Of a stretch of 64,000 nucleotides of DNA, positions 15,706 to 24,591 are shown one piece after another (position 1 is the first letter of the stretch; every line of letters starts with the position of its first letter). The DNA comes from an uncultured Rhodospirillaceae bacterium. GTDB lineage: Bacteria; Pseudomonadota; Alphaproteobacteria; Rhodospirillales; UBA2165. The DNA lies in the NCBI GenBank assembly GCA_913020445.1, contig CAJWAR010000015.1:1-64000 (forward strand). Reading direction: 5' to 3'. The notes under the pieces are model-generated. The model was not told the DNA's origin and made no database searches. It was given only the letters and a program-made list of their open reading frames with translations. The translations under genes and the position numbers were made by a program.

Positions 15706-16128
15706 TTAAGACGATGGCAGGCTAATATCAAAGTCCAATGGAATGTCTAGTCGTATTTTAACTTCTTCCATCGTACGGCAAGCATAGCGTTCAACATTAT
15801 TGTTATGTGACATTCTCTGACTGAGAATTGCTTGGTGGATAATTTTGTACTGTCCACCCCCTTTGTGGATCCAGGCCAATTTACAATCACTAACTTTTTT
15901 CCAATAATCTTGCACTTGTTGCGGCAGTGGCCGATGGAAATAGCTAAAATCCCATTCCGGAGGAAGAATTGCTTCCCTGGTGTCACGAATTAGATTCATG
16001 CCTACCCGATATTCAGGATCGGCGAACATGTCACTGAATTGTTTTAACGCTTCATCGGCTTCCATTTTTCCATAATGAAAAAAATACACCACGTTAATTT
16101 CCGGGAAGATACGAGAATGGTAAGGCAT
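15706..16128 (-). CDS. SpoIIAA/STAS-like protein, paralogue A
   Basis: About 140 aa from ATG 16128 (MPYHSRIFPEINVV); an earlier ATG at 16194 would prepend a dubious hydrophobic stretch. Conserved positions shared with the gene at 20045-20476: MP start, NV at strand 1, DP.....MN..DT/DV, LP.E.D..+F, a Gly plus hydrophobic strand (LAWIHKG), YKIIHQ, and VERYACRTMEEVKIRLDIP. This layout matches SpoIIAA-like STAS-domain proteins, whose general role is protein-protein regulation or lipid association. Function here unknown. Confidence 0.65.
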   Translation of the reverse strand: MPYHSRIFPEINVVYFFHYGKMEADEALKQFSDMFADPEYRVGMNLIRDTREAILPPEWDFSYFHRPLPQQVQDYWKKVSDCKLAWIHKGGGQYKIIHQAILSQRMSHNNNVERYACRTMEEVKIRLDIPLDFDISLPSS

Positions 16129-16249
16129 GGTGATCAGAATAATCAATTTCCACATTAAACCAACATGAAAATATTGATGTCCGCTCAAGGTCATTAGCGA
16201 AATCTTTGAACCGGTCTAATTAACGTCAGCATTGAGATGTTAAGCTGCC

Positions 16250-17383
16250 CTAGAATCCTTTAACAGTTTCCGCGATCAGTTCGTCAACGACGGCGTGGAA
16301 AGCCTTTTGCTCGTCGCCCGAAGCGGCTTTGATTTTTTCAAACGTCGCTAACTGCCGGTGCGCGCTGGTACCGGCCGCGATAATACGACGGGCATGATGA
16401 ACTTCCTCGACGCAATCCAGTGCTTCAGCATCCTCTTGGATAAGCTCGATAAGCTCTTCCAGCAATTCATCAAAAGGCACGACCGCGCCTTTGCCAAAAT
16501 CGACCATGCCTTCATCGATACCGTAACGCTGCGCCCGCCAGCGGTTTTCACTGATCAGCATATTGGTATAGGTGCGCCATTTTTGATTGCCCCGCCGCAA
16601 CCGGTAAAGCAGGCGGATGATACAAACATAGATTGCCGCAATGCAAACTGCGTCATCAATCCGGGTGCAGACATCGGTAACGCGCATTTCGAGCGTCGGA
16701 AAGGTGGCGCTGGGCCGGACATCCCACCACAGCATCGTAGCATCCTCAATCAACCCGGCTTCGATCAGCACGGCGACGTGACGGCTGTATTCACCGTAAG
16801 ATTCAAAGCGTTCCGGCAGGCCCGAACGCGGCAATTCATCAAATACACAGAGACGGTAGGATTTAAGCCCGGTAAGTTCGCCCCGCCAAAACGGTGACGA
16901 GGTTGAGAGCGCCAGGAGATGCGGCAGAAAATAAGCGATTTGGCTCATCATTTCGATCCGCATTTCATTATCTTCGACACCGACGTGCACATGCATGCCG
17001 CTGATCAAAAGCCGTCGCGCCACCGCCTGCATATTTTCCGCTAAAAAATTATAGCGCGCCTTATCCGTATGGTATTGGGTCTCCCAGGTGGCGAAAGGAT
17101 GGGTCGAGGCAGCAATCGGCGCCAAATCATATTCGCCCATAACTTCGGCAATGGTGGAGCGCAATTCGACCAACTCTTGGCGGATATCCTTGATCGTGCC
17201 GCAGACGCTGGTCGCCACTTCAATCTGGGATTTCATGAATTCCGGTTTCACCAGGCCTTTGAGGCGATCACTGCATTTGATAAAGGCTTCATCCGGCGGC
17301 TCGGCGAGATCGCGGGTAACCGGATCAACGATTAGATATTCCTCTTCGACCCCAATGGTCAGTGCCGGTTTAGAAAACGGCAT
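16250..17383 (-). CDS. Carboxylate-amine ligase, YbdK/GCS2 family
   Basis: 377-aa member of the glutamate-cysteine ligase type 2 family. Visible signatures are TIGVEEEYLIVDP at the start, GMHVHVGVED, and NRWRAQRYGID. These enzymes join an amino acid carboxylate to an amine using ATP; YbdK has weak glutamate-cysteine ligase activity but physiological substrates are mostly unknown. It begins immediately after the N-formylglutamate amidohydrolase stop (stop 17384, start 17383), so the two are co-translated. This pairing suggests a shared small-molecule modification step. Confidence 0.9.
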   Translation of the reverse strand: MPFSKPALTIGVEEEYLIVDPVTRDLAEPPDEAFIKCSDRLKGLVKPEFMKSQIEVATSVCGTIKDIRQELVELRSTIAEVMGEYDLAPIAASTHPFATWETQYHTDKARYNFLAENMQAVARRLLISGMHVHVGVEDNEMRIEMMSQIAYFLPHLLALSTSSPFWRGELTGLKSYRLCVFDELPRSGLPERFESYGEYSRHVAVLIEAGLIEDATMLWWDVRPSATFPTLEMRVTDVCTRIDDAVCIAAIYVCIIRLLYRLRRGNQKWRTYTNMLISENRWRAQRYGIDEGMVDFGKGAVVPFDELLEELIELIQEDAEALDCVEEVHHARRIIAAGTSAHRQLATFEKIKAASGDEQKAFHAVVDELIAETVKGF

Positions 17384-18193
17384 TTAAAAGTGCTCCACTT
17401 TATGCAGCTCGTCGATACTCAGGATGTCGCGCAAAACCTCGGCCAGTATTTCAGCCCAATATCCGGCGCCACTTGGCGTTGTCACCAAATCCTGGCGGAT
17501 TTCAACGGCGCAATGCGGCAGACCGGCGCCGCCGGCATGCATATCGAGCGAAAACGCAATATCTTTGCCGGAATATGGCTGATTATCGCCAACGTGGAAA
17601 CCTTCGCCATGATCTCGCAGTTGATGAATGAGTGGCTTAGCCATGCGCGGATCGCGGTTCCACAAAACGCCGATATGCCAAAGCCGGTCCTCGCCGTTCA
17701 TCGACGGCGTAAACGTATGCACGGAAAAGACCGCCGGCGGCAGACCGTTTCGCCACAAATGCGCAATCGCATCGGTGATCGCATGATGATAGGGCCAAAA
17801 AAATTGATCCGTCCGGGCGATCTGCTCAGCCTCGGTTAAATTTTGATTGCCGGGAATGACAATGTCGTCACTGGCAGCGGGAATGCCAGTGGGATCGCCG
17901 GGCTGGCGGTTATTGTCGATCACGAGGCGCGAATAACCCGCCAGCACAGCCATGCAATTCAGATTATTGGCCAGCTGCCGCGCCACCGCTGCGGCGCCGA
18001 TATCCCAGCCGACATGTAAATCCATGGTCGCGTCATCGAGGCCCAGATTATTCATCTCACGCGGCACCGCTTTGCTGGCGTGGTCGCAGATCAGCAGCAC
18101 CGGCAATTCGGACTCGGGATTAAGCAGCTCAAACGGCGCCGGATCACCCGGACCGATCAGCGCTGTATCACTCGCGGTGTTTTCTACGGTCAT
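17384..18193 (-). CDS. N-formylglutamate amidohydrolase family protein
   Basis: 269 aa. HutG-like fold with motifs LLICDHASKAVP, DLHVGWDIGAA, and SVHTFTPSMNGEDR, then SLDMHAGGAGLPH as a candidate metal/active-site region. Family members hydrolyse N-formylglutamate to glutamate and formate in histidine breakdown, but no other hut gene is nearby, so another N-acyl amino acid is possible. First gene of a two-gene unit with the GCS2-type ligase. Confidence 0.85.
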   Translation of the reverse strand: MTVENTASDTALIGPGDPAPFELLNPESELPVLLICDHASKAVPREMNNLGLDDATMDLHVGWDIGAAAVARQLANNLNCMAVLAGYSRLVIDNNRQPGDPTGIPAASDDIVIPGNQNLTEAEQIARTDQFFWPYHHAITDAIAHLWRNGLPPAVFSVHTFTPSMNGEDRLWHIGVLWNRDPRMAKPLIHQLRDHGEGFHVGDNQPYSGKDIAFSLDMHAGGAGLPHCAVEIRQDLVTTPSGAGYWAEILAEVLRDILSIDELHKVEHF

Positions 18194-18246
18194 GGTAAAA
18201 ATATAGAGAAATTATGAGCCGGATAAAGCGCTTTGTCGATCACCAC

Positions 18247-19719
18247 TCAAGACACAGTCTGGTGCAAAATCGGCACCGGCGGTGCCGGGATTGGCGGTCG
18301 GATTGCTTCATAAGCCTTGCCGATAGCCAGCAATTTCGCATCGTGGCCAAACGGACCATCAAATCCGATCGCCGCCGGAAGTCCCGCAGGCGTAATACCG
18401 GCCGTGATGGTGAGCCCCGGACTGCCGCCGATGCTGGCGGGCTGGACGTTGTGACCGGAGGCGGCAAAGTCCGAAATTTCCTCCCCCTTGTGCATATGCG
18501 TTCCCGGCTCCTGCAGCATGTATGGCAATATGAGCGTTGCCGGAAAAATCAGAGCGTCGAGGCGATTGGCTTGGAAACAATCTGCATAAACCGATTGCAG
18601 TGCCGGGCGTACTTCATCCATAGACGTACGATAATCGGCTTCGGAAATCGCTTCAGTCCCACACAGGCCGTCCAAACGGGCGCTGAGGCCACTGGCCGCA
18701 ATGTTGCTGAACACCGCATCCAAGGTTACTCCCGACCCGCTTTCAACAAGATAGCGGGGCAAAGCGCGGATTATTTCATACATGGCAATCCCCTGCCCCG
18801 CGGCGCCAATCAACTCCTCCAAGCCGGGAATCTTCACATCGACGATTTCGGCTCCTGCGGCAGTAAGCCTGTCAATTTCGCCTTCGAATATGTCAAGGAT
18901 ATCAGCATCAGCGTCGGTGCAAAAAAAGTCCCGGTCGAGGCCCAGCCTAACCTTGTCTAACTCAGCGACTGGCGGCTGGCTTTCACCGGTAATAATGCCA
19001 TCAAGCAACACCAGATCGCCGATACTCCGGGCCATCGGGCCAATGGTGTCGCGGGTCCAGGAAATCGGCACGACACCGGTCTGTTCATAACGTCCTATAC
19101 TTGGCCGAAACCCGGCGAGGCCACACCAGGCAGCTGGATTGCGCACACTGCCGCCAGTGTCACTGCCGAGTCCCGCCGGGGCGACTTGGGCGGCAATGGC
19201 GGCTGCGGTCCCGGTTGAACTGCCGGCGGGTGAGCGCTTTAAATCGTAGGGATTGCGGGCGGCGCCATGGGCGCCGTAGATGATCTTTCCACCACCTTCG
19301 GGTGGGGTGATACCCGGGCTAAAAGCCAGTTCGTGCATATTGGCCTTGGCCATGACAATCGCCCCGGCGTCACGCAAAGCTCGCACGACCGGCGCGTCGT
19401 GGCCGGGAAAATGACCGGCCAGCGCCGGCGTAGCCGCAGTTGTCGCAAAGCCGGCAACGTCGATATTGTCCTTCACCACCATCGGCAAACCATGTAAGGG
19501 AGCCAATGGACCGCCTGCCGCTCGCTTTTCATCCGCTGCCTGGGCCGCCGCCAGAAAATCGTCGCCATTAAAATTCACCAGCGCATTGACCGCCTGCCAG
19601 CGCTGCGCCTGTTCAATCAAAGCTTCAGCCAGCGCGGCGGCGGTAATATCTCCAGCGGCGATGGCGGTGACCGCCTCAACCGCGGTGAGTGCTGTCAGTT
19701 CGATGGTTCCCTCCTGCAT
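18247..19719 (-). CDS. Amidase (amidase-signature family)
   Basis: 490-aa amidase-signature hydrolase. The Ser-cisSer-Lys triad region is visible: catalytic Lys in LPMVVKDNIDVAG, and the Gly/Ser-rich motif SSTGTAAAIAAQVAPAGLGSDTGGSVRNPAAW with the nucleophilic Ser in GSDTGGSV. It hydrolyses amide bonds of small molecules; GatA function is unlikely because gatB/gatC are absent and the C-terminal half is divergent. Monocistronic, on the minus strand. Substrate unknown. Confidence 0.9.
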   Translation of the reverse strand: MQEGTIELTALTAVEAVTAIAAGDITAAALAEALIEQAQRWQAVNALVNFNGDDFLAAAQAADEKRAAGGPLAPLHGLPMVVKDNIDVAGFATTAATPALAGHFPGHDAPVVRALRDAGAIVMAKANMHELAFSPGITPPEGGGKIIYGAHGAARNPYDLKRSPAGSSTGTAAAIAAQVAPAGLGSDTGGSVRNPAAWCGLAGFRPSIGRYEQTGVVPISWTRDTIGPMARSIGDLVLLDGIITGESQPPVAELDKVRLGLDRDFFCTDADADILDIFEGEIDRLTAAGAEIVDVKIPGLEELIGAAGQGIAMYEIIRALPRYLVESGSGVTLDAVFSNIAASGLSARLDGLCGTEAISEADYRTSMDEVRPALQSVYADCFQANRLDALIFPATLILPYMLQEPGTHMHKGEEISDFAASGHNVQPASIGGSPGLTITAGITPAGLPAAIGFDGPFGHDAKLLAIGKAYEAIRPPIPAPPVPILHQTVS

Positions 19720-19837
19720 TTAACGCTGCGATTACGGTTTGGAGTTAAGCTAGCAAGCGTAGCTACATGTAAACGCGACGACAAGGGATACTGGCCGGAA
19801 ATCGGACAGATAAATGAAAACTGAACTTTATTGAAAA

Positions 19838-19887
19838 TGGTAGGCACGACAGGATTCGAACCTGTGACCGTCCGCTTAAAAGGCGGG
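19838..19887 (-). pseudogene. tRNA-Lys 3' half remnant
   Basis: Fifty bases matching the 3' half of the intact tRNA-Lys at 20538-20613 from CCA through the T-arm, variable loop and anticodon arm. The copy's anticodon stem differs (CCCGC/GCGGA) and the sequence diverges after 19887, so the D-arm and 5' acceptor strand are missing. Identity continues five bases beyond CCA into flanking AAAAG. This is typical of an attachment-site duplicate or a decayed tRNA copy. The rest of the 325-nt spacer between the amidase and the next gene holds nothing else I can support. Confidence 0.8.
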
Positions 19888-20044
19888 CAATATGCTAATA
19901 GCTTGAGAGAGGTTTGGCATTCCCCACAATTTGATCCTGGCGGAAATTGCAGAACTTTCTAGAGATTGTGCCAATCTATTTTGAGCGCATATGATTTGCC
20001 TGAGGGAAATCACAATGGAAAAATACAGGTCAAATTAAATACAT

Positions 20045-20476
20045 TCATATGGGTTGATCCGCATAGTCGATTACGTATCCTGTGGGTATCTCAAGCCACT
20101 CTTTGGCTTTCTCAATATCACGAAATGGCCGACGCTCAACGACACTTGTATTTAACCGATCGACGACACTCCATTGGTGGATCACCTTAAAATCCCGTGG
20201 ATTGCTTAAGATCCAGGCCGCTTTCCGCCCTCTGCCTAGGTTAATATCCATTGTTTCAGTTGACTCTTTTCGAACGTTCTCACGAAACCATTGTAAATCA
20301 TACTCATCGGGTAATGATAACTGTGTAACGTCATGCAAGACGTTCATGTCCTTTTTGTGGGCCGGGTCTTTCAGAACACGCTGTAGTACTTGAATTCCCT
20401 CACCGCTAGTGAAGGATTCGTAATGTTGAATAAATACACAGTTCACGTTGTCATCAATGAGCACTCGGCAAGGCAT
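20045..20476 (-). CDS. SpoIIAA/STAS-like protein, paralogue B
   Basis: 143 aa, paralogous to the gene at 15706-16128. Visible layout: MPCRVLIDDNVNCVFIQ strand, LHDVTQLSLPDEYDLQWF, RGRKAAWILSNPRDFKVIHQW, and VVERRPFRDIEKAKEWLEIP at the end, the usual SpoIIAA-like closing motif. The gene is bracketed by tRNA-Lys and its 3' fragment, suggesting that this segment arrived or was rearranged as a small unit. Function unknown; STAS-like proteins usually work through protein contacts. Confidence 0.65.
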   Translation of the reverse strand: MPCRVLIDDNVNCVFIQHYESFTSGEGIQVLQRVLKDPAHKKDMNVLHDVTQLSLPDEYDLQWFRENVRKESTETMDINLGRGRKAAWILSNPRDFKVIHQWSVVDRLNTSVVERRPFRDIEKAKEWLEIPTGYVIDYADQPI

Positions 20477-20537
20477 GCCATAGTATTACCAAACGATTGG
20501 CATTAGGACAATTGCTACAAAAGGAAGTTGGAGAAAA

Positions 20538-20613
20538 TGGTAGGCACGACAGGATTCGAACCTGTGACCGCTCGCTTAAAAGGCGAGAGCTCTACCAACT
20601 GAGCTACGTGCCC
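20538..20613 (-). tRNA. tRNA-Lys (anticodon TTT)
   Basis: A complete 76-nt cloverleaf on the minus strand, 5' end at 20613. Acceptor stem GGGCACG pairs with CGTGCCT, D-arm GCTCAGTTGGTAGAGC, anticodon stem CTCGC/GCGAG with loop CTTTTAA (anticodon TTT), T-arm ACAGGTTCGAATCCTGT, and encoded CCA. The 3' end duplicates in the fragment at 19838-19887. Confidence 0.95.
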
Positions 20614-20764
20614 CCAAAATTTGACTAGAAGAGTCAAAACGTTGCCAATCAGAAATGCTTGGGAAGTGACAACGATTTACGTATGAATTACGGGGCGCAA
20701 CATAAGCAGGCGGACCTGCTTGGTCAATACTAGATTTCGCCTATTTCCCGATTATCAGCGCTCA

Positions 20765-21262
20765 CTATTCAGAATTCTTTTCAAGCAGCTTATCCCGGAC
20801 GTTCGAGGCGACAAAGTGGGTGATATCACCGCCCATGCTGACGATTTCTTTGACCAGCGCAGATGAAATAAACTGATGCTTTTCGGACGCCGTCAAAAAT
20901 ACGGTTTCAATTTCCGAATTGAGTTTCCGGTTCATGCCGGTCATCTGAAATTCATACTCGAAATCGGAGACCGCCCGCAATCCCCGGACAATCAGCGAGG
21001 CATTACAGGAGACAGCAAAATCGGTCAGCAAACCCTCAAATGGCTGCACGGACACGCGTTCGCTGGCGCCATCGGGAAGCTGCAATATCTCATGCTCGAC
21101 CATGGCGACGCGTTCTTCTAAGGAAAACAATGGCCCTTTACCGGCATTGATGGCAACACCAATGATCAACTTATCAACGACGCGGGTGGCGCGGGAAATG
21201 ATGTCCATATGGCCATTGGTAACGGGATCGAATGTACCGGGATAGATACCTGTGCGCGGCAT
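20765..21262 (-). CDS. coaD: Phosphopantetheine adenylyltransferase
   Basis: 165-aa CoaD, the fourth step of coenzyme A synthesis: ATP plus 4'-phosphopantetheine gives dephospho-CoA. The nucleotidyltransferase start is GIYPGTFDPVTNGHMDII, containing the TxGH-type NGH motif. SLIVRGLRAVSDFEYEFQM and the late HQFISSALVKEI segment are both family hallmarks. Starts 29 nt after the gyrA stop on the same strand, so likely transcribed with gyrA. Confidence 0.96.
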   Translation of the reverse strand: MPRTGIYPGTFDPVTNGHMDIISRATRVVDKLIIGVAINAGKGPLFSLEERVAMVEHEILQLPDGASERVSVQPFEGLLTDFAVSCNASLIVRGLRAVSDFEYEFQMTGMNRKLNSEIETVFLTASEKHQFISSALVKEIVSMGGDITHFVASNVRDKLLEKNSE

Positions 21263-21291
21263 TTGGGGTCCTTTTATATTAGCTATTCCAA

Positions 21292-24168
21292 CTATTCTTC
21301 TTCATCGGGTGGAGTATCCGTTGGATTTTCAGCGTTTTCAACCTCTTCCGCAACTTCTTCAGCCTCAGCAGGTTCCGGGGCTGCATCACCCTCATCATCC
21401 TCACCATCGCCTTCAACATCGCGGAAGCGGGTAACCGAGACGACACGCTCTTCTTCGGCAACTTTAAAGAGCGTCACGCCGCGCGACGCCCGGCCGGTAA
21501 AGCTGATGCCATCAACCGGCAGGCGAATGAGCTGACCGCCATCGGACACCATCACCAATTGATCTGTATCGACCACCGGAATGGTCGAGATCACTTGGGT
21601 CGGGTCATCTTTGCCGCGCTTGACGTCCATACTGTCGATGCCTTTGCCGCCGCGTTTGGAGATACGGTAGCCGTAAGCGGACGAGCGTTTACCGAAGCCA
21701 TCCTCGGTAACCGTGAGGATAAACTCCTCCTCGGCGCCCATTTCCTGGAACAGTTCTTTCTCAAGCCCAGCCGCGAGGGCTTCATCGTTCGCTTTATCCT
21801 CGTCGCGGTCGGTATAATCGCCGCCAACCAAACGGCGCGATGCGTTGACAGATTTCAGGTACTCATCTCGCTCAGCGACCTCGACCTTGATATGTTTAAG
21901 GCCGGACATGGCGATGACTTCATCTCCCTCGGCCAGTCGAATACCCCGGACACCGGTTGAATTGCGGCTGGCAAAGACGCGCACATCGGAGACCGGGAAG
22001 CGGATACACTTACCTTTTTTCGTCGCCAGGAAGACATTGTGATCTTCTTCAAAGACGCGGACACGGACCAAATGATCACCCTCGCCGAGCTTCATGGCGA
22101 TCTTGCCATTGGCATTCACGTTGGTGAAGTCGGAGAGCTTGTTCCGCCGGACACCACCGGAGGCGGTGGCAAACATAACAAACAGATTATCCCAGGTCTC
22201 CTCATCTTCGGGCAGCGCCATCACGGTCGTTATGGTCTCGCCTTCATCCAGCGGCAATACATTGACCAGCGCTTTGCCCCGCGCCTGCGGCGTGCCTTGC
22301 GGCAATTTGTAAACCTTAAGCTTGTAGACAATACCAGTCGACGAGAAAAACAGCATCGGCTGATGGGTATTGGCGACAAACACCTGGGAGACGAAATCTT
22401 CCTCCTTGGTGCTCATGCCGGCCCGGCCTTTGCCGCCCCGGTTCTGCGCCCGGTAGGTCGACAGCGGCACCCGCTTGATATAGCCGCTGTCACTGACGGT
22501 GACGACCATATCTTCGCGCTGGATCAAATCTTCGATATCGCCTTCAAACTCGGCGTCCTCGATGGTGCTGCGGCGGTCATTGCCAAACAGCTCCTTCATG
22601 CGCGCCAACTCACTGACCAGAATTTCGAACAATAATTTCTTGTCGCCGAGAATCTTTAGATATTCCTCGATCTTGGCACAAAGCTCTTTGAGATCGGTGG
22701 CGATTTTATCACGCTCCAGCCCGGTCAAACGCTGCAAACGCATTTCGAGAATGGCTTTGGCCTGCTCGGCTGACAATTTGTATTTGCCATCAATGACTTG
22801 ATGTTCCGGATCATCAATCAGTTTGATCAAGGGCTCGACGGTGCCGGCCGGCCAGGCTTTAGCCATCAATTTAGTTTTGGCTTCGTCGGCGTCCTTGGCT
22901 TTGCGGATTAACGCGATCACCGGATCAAGATTTTCAACGGCAACCGCCAAGCCGGCCATGATATGGGCCCGGTCGCGTGCTTTTCTGAGCTCAAAAGCTG
23001 TCCGGCGGGTGATCACTTCTTCGCGGAAATCAATAAAGGCCACCAGGATTTGCTTGAGGTTCATCTGTTCCGGCTTGCCACCATTGAGCGCCAGCATGTT
23101 GACGCCGAAACTGGTTTGCAGCGGCGTGAACTTAAACAGCTGGTTGAGCACGACCTCGGACATCGCGTCACGTTTGATCTCGACGACAACGCGCACACCA
23201 TGACGGTCGGATTCGTCACGCAGATCGGAGATACCCTCGATCTTTTTGTCGCGCACGCATTCCGCCATGATCTCGATCATGCGGGATTTATTTACCTGAT
23301 AGGGCACTTCGGTGATGATGATCGCTTCGCGGTCTTTGCCGAACGGCTCGACATGAGTGCGGCCCCGCATGCGGATTGAGCCGCGCCCGGTGTGGAACGC
23401 CTGCATTGCCCCGGTGCGGCCGAGAATAATACCGCCGGTCGGGAAATCCGGCGCTGGGATATATTTCTCAATCAACTCGTCGATGCCGATATCGGGATTA
23501 TCGATCACGGCACAGCAAGCGTCGATCACTTCGCCGAGATTATGCGGCGGAATATTGGTCGCCATGCCGACAGCGATGCCACCGGCCCCATTGACCAGCA
23601 AATTCGGAAACTCAGCCGGCAGCACGGTCGGCTCACGCACGCTGTCGTCATAGTTGGGCTGAAAATCAACGGTGTCTTTATCAATGTCTTCGATCAGCGA
23701 ATGAGCGGATCGCGCGAGACGGGCTTCAGTATACCGCATCGCCGCCGCCCGGTCGCCATCCATCGAGCCGAAGTTACCTTGGCCTTGGATCAGCGGCAGC
23801 CGTAGTGAGAAATCCTGCGCCATCCGAACGAGAGAATCATAAATCGCGGTATCACCATGGGGGTGATATTTACCCATGACATCACCGACGATGCGGGCTG
23901 ATTTACGGAACGGCCGGTTATAGTCATAACCACCCTCCTTCATCGCGTAGATGATGCGGCGGTGCACCGGCTTGAGACCATCCCTGACATCCGGCAGCGC
24001 CCGGCTGACGATCACGCTCATGGCGTAATCGAGATAGGACGTCTTCATCTCGTCTTCGATACTGACCGGTATTATATCGAAATCGGACGGCGGTCCGCCT
24101 TCTCCGTCGTCTGGTCCGTCTTCTTGCGGCGCGTCTTCGGGAGGGATCTCATCAGGTGGTGGGGTCAA
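21292..24168 (-). CDS. gyrA: DNA gyrase subunit A
   Basis: 958-aa breakage-reunion subunit. The catalytic Tyr is Y146 in [11 protein letters not shown]. The quinolone-resistance region reads [10 protein letters not shown]: Thr (T107) at the E. coli Ser83 position and Asp (D111) at Asp87; all three positions fit an offset of 24. The GyrA-box is QNRGGKG instead of QRRGGKG. An acidic/proline-rich N-terminal extension of about 30 residues and a long Glu/Asp/Ala-rich C-terminal tail flank the core. Introduces negative supercoils with GyrB (not in window). Confidence 0.97.
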   Translation of the reverse strand: MTPPPDEIPPEDAPQEDGPDDGEGGPPSDFDIIPVSIEDEMKTSYLDYAMSVIVSRALPDVRDGLKPVHRRIIYAMKEGGYDYNRPFRKSARIVGDVMGKYHPHGDTAIYDSLVRMAQDFSLRLPLIQGQGNFGSMDGDRAAAMRYTEARLARSAHSLIEDIDKDTVDFQPNYDDSVREPTVLPAEFPNLLVNGAGGIAVGMATNIPPHNLGEVIDACCAVIDNPDIGIDELIEKYIPAPDFPTGGIILGRTGAMQAFHTGRGSIRMRGRTHVEPFGKDREAIIITEVPYQVNKSRMIEIMAECVRDKKIEGISDLRDESDRHGVRVVVEIKRDAMSEVVLNQLFKFTPLQTSFGVNMLALNGGKPEQMNLKQILVAFIDFREEVITRRTAFELRKARDRAHIMAGLAVAVENLDPVIALIRKAKDADEAKTKLMAKAWPAGTVEPLIKLIDDPEHQVIDGKYKLSAEQAKAILEMRLQRLTGLERDKIATDLKELCAKIEEYLKILGDKKLLFEILVSELARMKELFGNDRRSTIEDAEFEGDIEDLIQREDMVVTVSDSGYIKRVPLSTYRAQNRGGKGRAGMSTKEEDFVSQVFVANTHQPMLFFSSTGIVYKLKVYKLPQGTPQARGKALVNVLPLDEGETITTVMALPEDEETWDNLFVMFATASGGVRRNKLSDFTNVNANGKIAMKLGEGDHLVRVRVFEEDHNVFLATKKGKCIRFPVSDVRVFASRNSTGVRGIRLAEGDEVIAMSGLKHIKVEVAERDEYLKSVNASRRLVGGDYTDRDEDKANDEALAAGLEKELFQEMGAEEEFILTVTEDGFGKRSSAYGYRISKRGGKGIDSMDVKRGKDDPTQVISTIPVVDTDQLVMVSDGGQLIRLPVDGISFTGRASRGVTLFKVAEEERVVSVTRFRDVEGDGEDDEGDAAPEPAEAEEVAEEVENAENPTDTPPDEEE

Positions 24169-24435
24169 GGCATATTCCGTTCAATTTATAGGCATTTTAA
24201 CGCTGTTTTCAGCGCCAAATCGCGGGTGATATTTATCCTCTATTTATAGCAAATCACCCCTGTTTTAACAACCAAATCAAGGGGTTTTTAAGGAGATATT
24301 ATTGGCTGTAAGTTGTTGATACTGTTATATTTTATTTCTTCGGGCTGGTAGACCTAGAGGTTTTACAATTCGGCCCGATGATATACCTGAAATATGCCCA
24401 ATTTTCACCGAATCTCAGCTTAAATTCCTCCACCC

Positions 24436-24533
24436 GTAATTAAGGGGACAGTTTACTTAATTCTAAAAATCTTACCCGGATTACTTTATTACAATATTAT
24501 CTTTTGAATTAAGTAAACTGTCCCCTTAATTAC
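24436..24533. repeat. REP/MITE-like perfect inverted repeat, copy 1
   Basis: Arms 24436-24463 and 24506-24533 are a perfect 28-bp inverted repeat (outer end GTAATTAAGGGGACAG, inner end TTACTTAATTC) around a 42-nt AT-rich loop. The core GACAGTTTACTT also occurs at 45276-45388. This core is the type associated with RAYT-linked REP elements. The 423-nt region between gyrA and the MFS gene contains nothing else clear; no transposase is nearby. Confidence 0.85.
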
Positions 24534-24591
24534 CCAAGCTTCCAGTGGGTCGATGCTTGCAAGTCATCATTTGATCACGTAAAGCTCGCGG

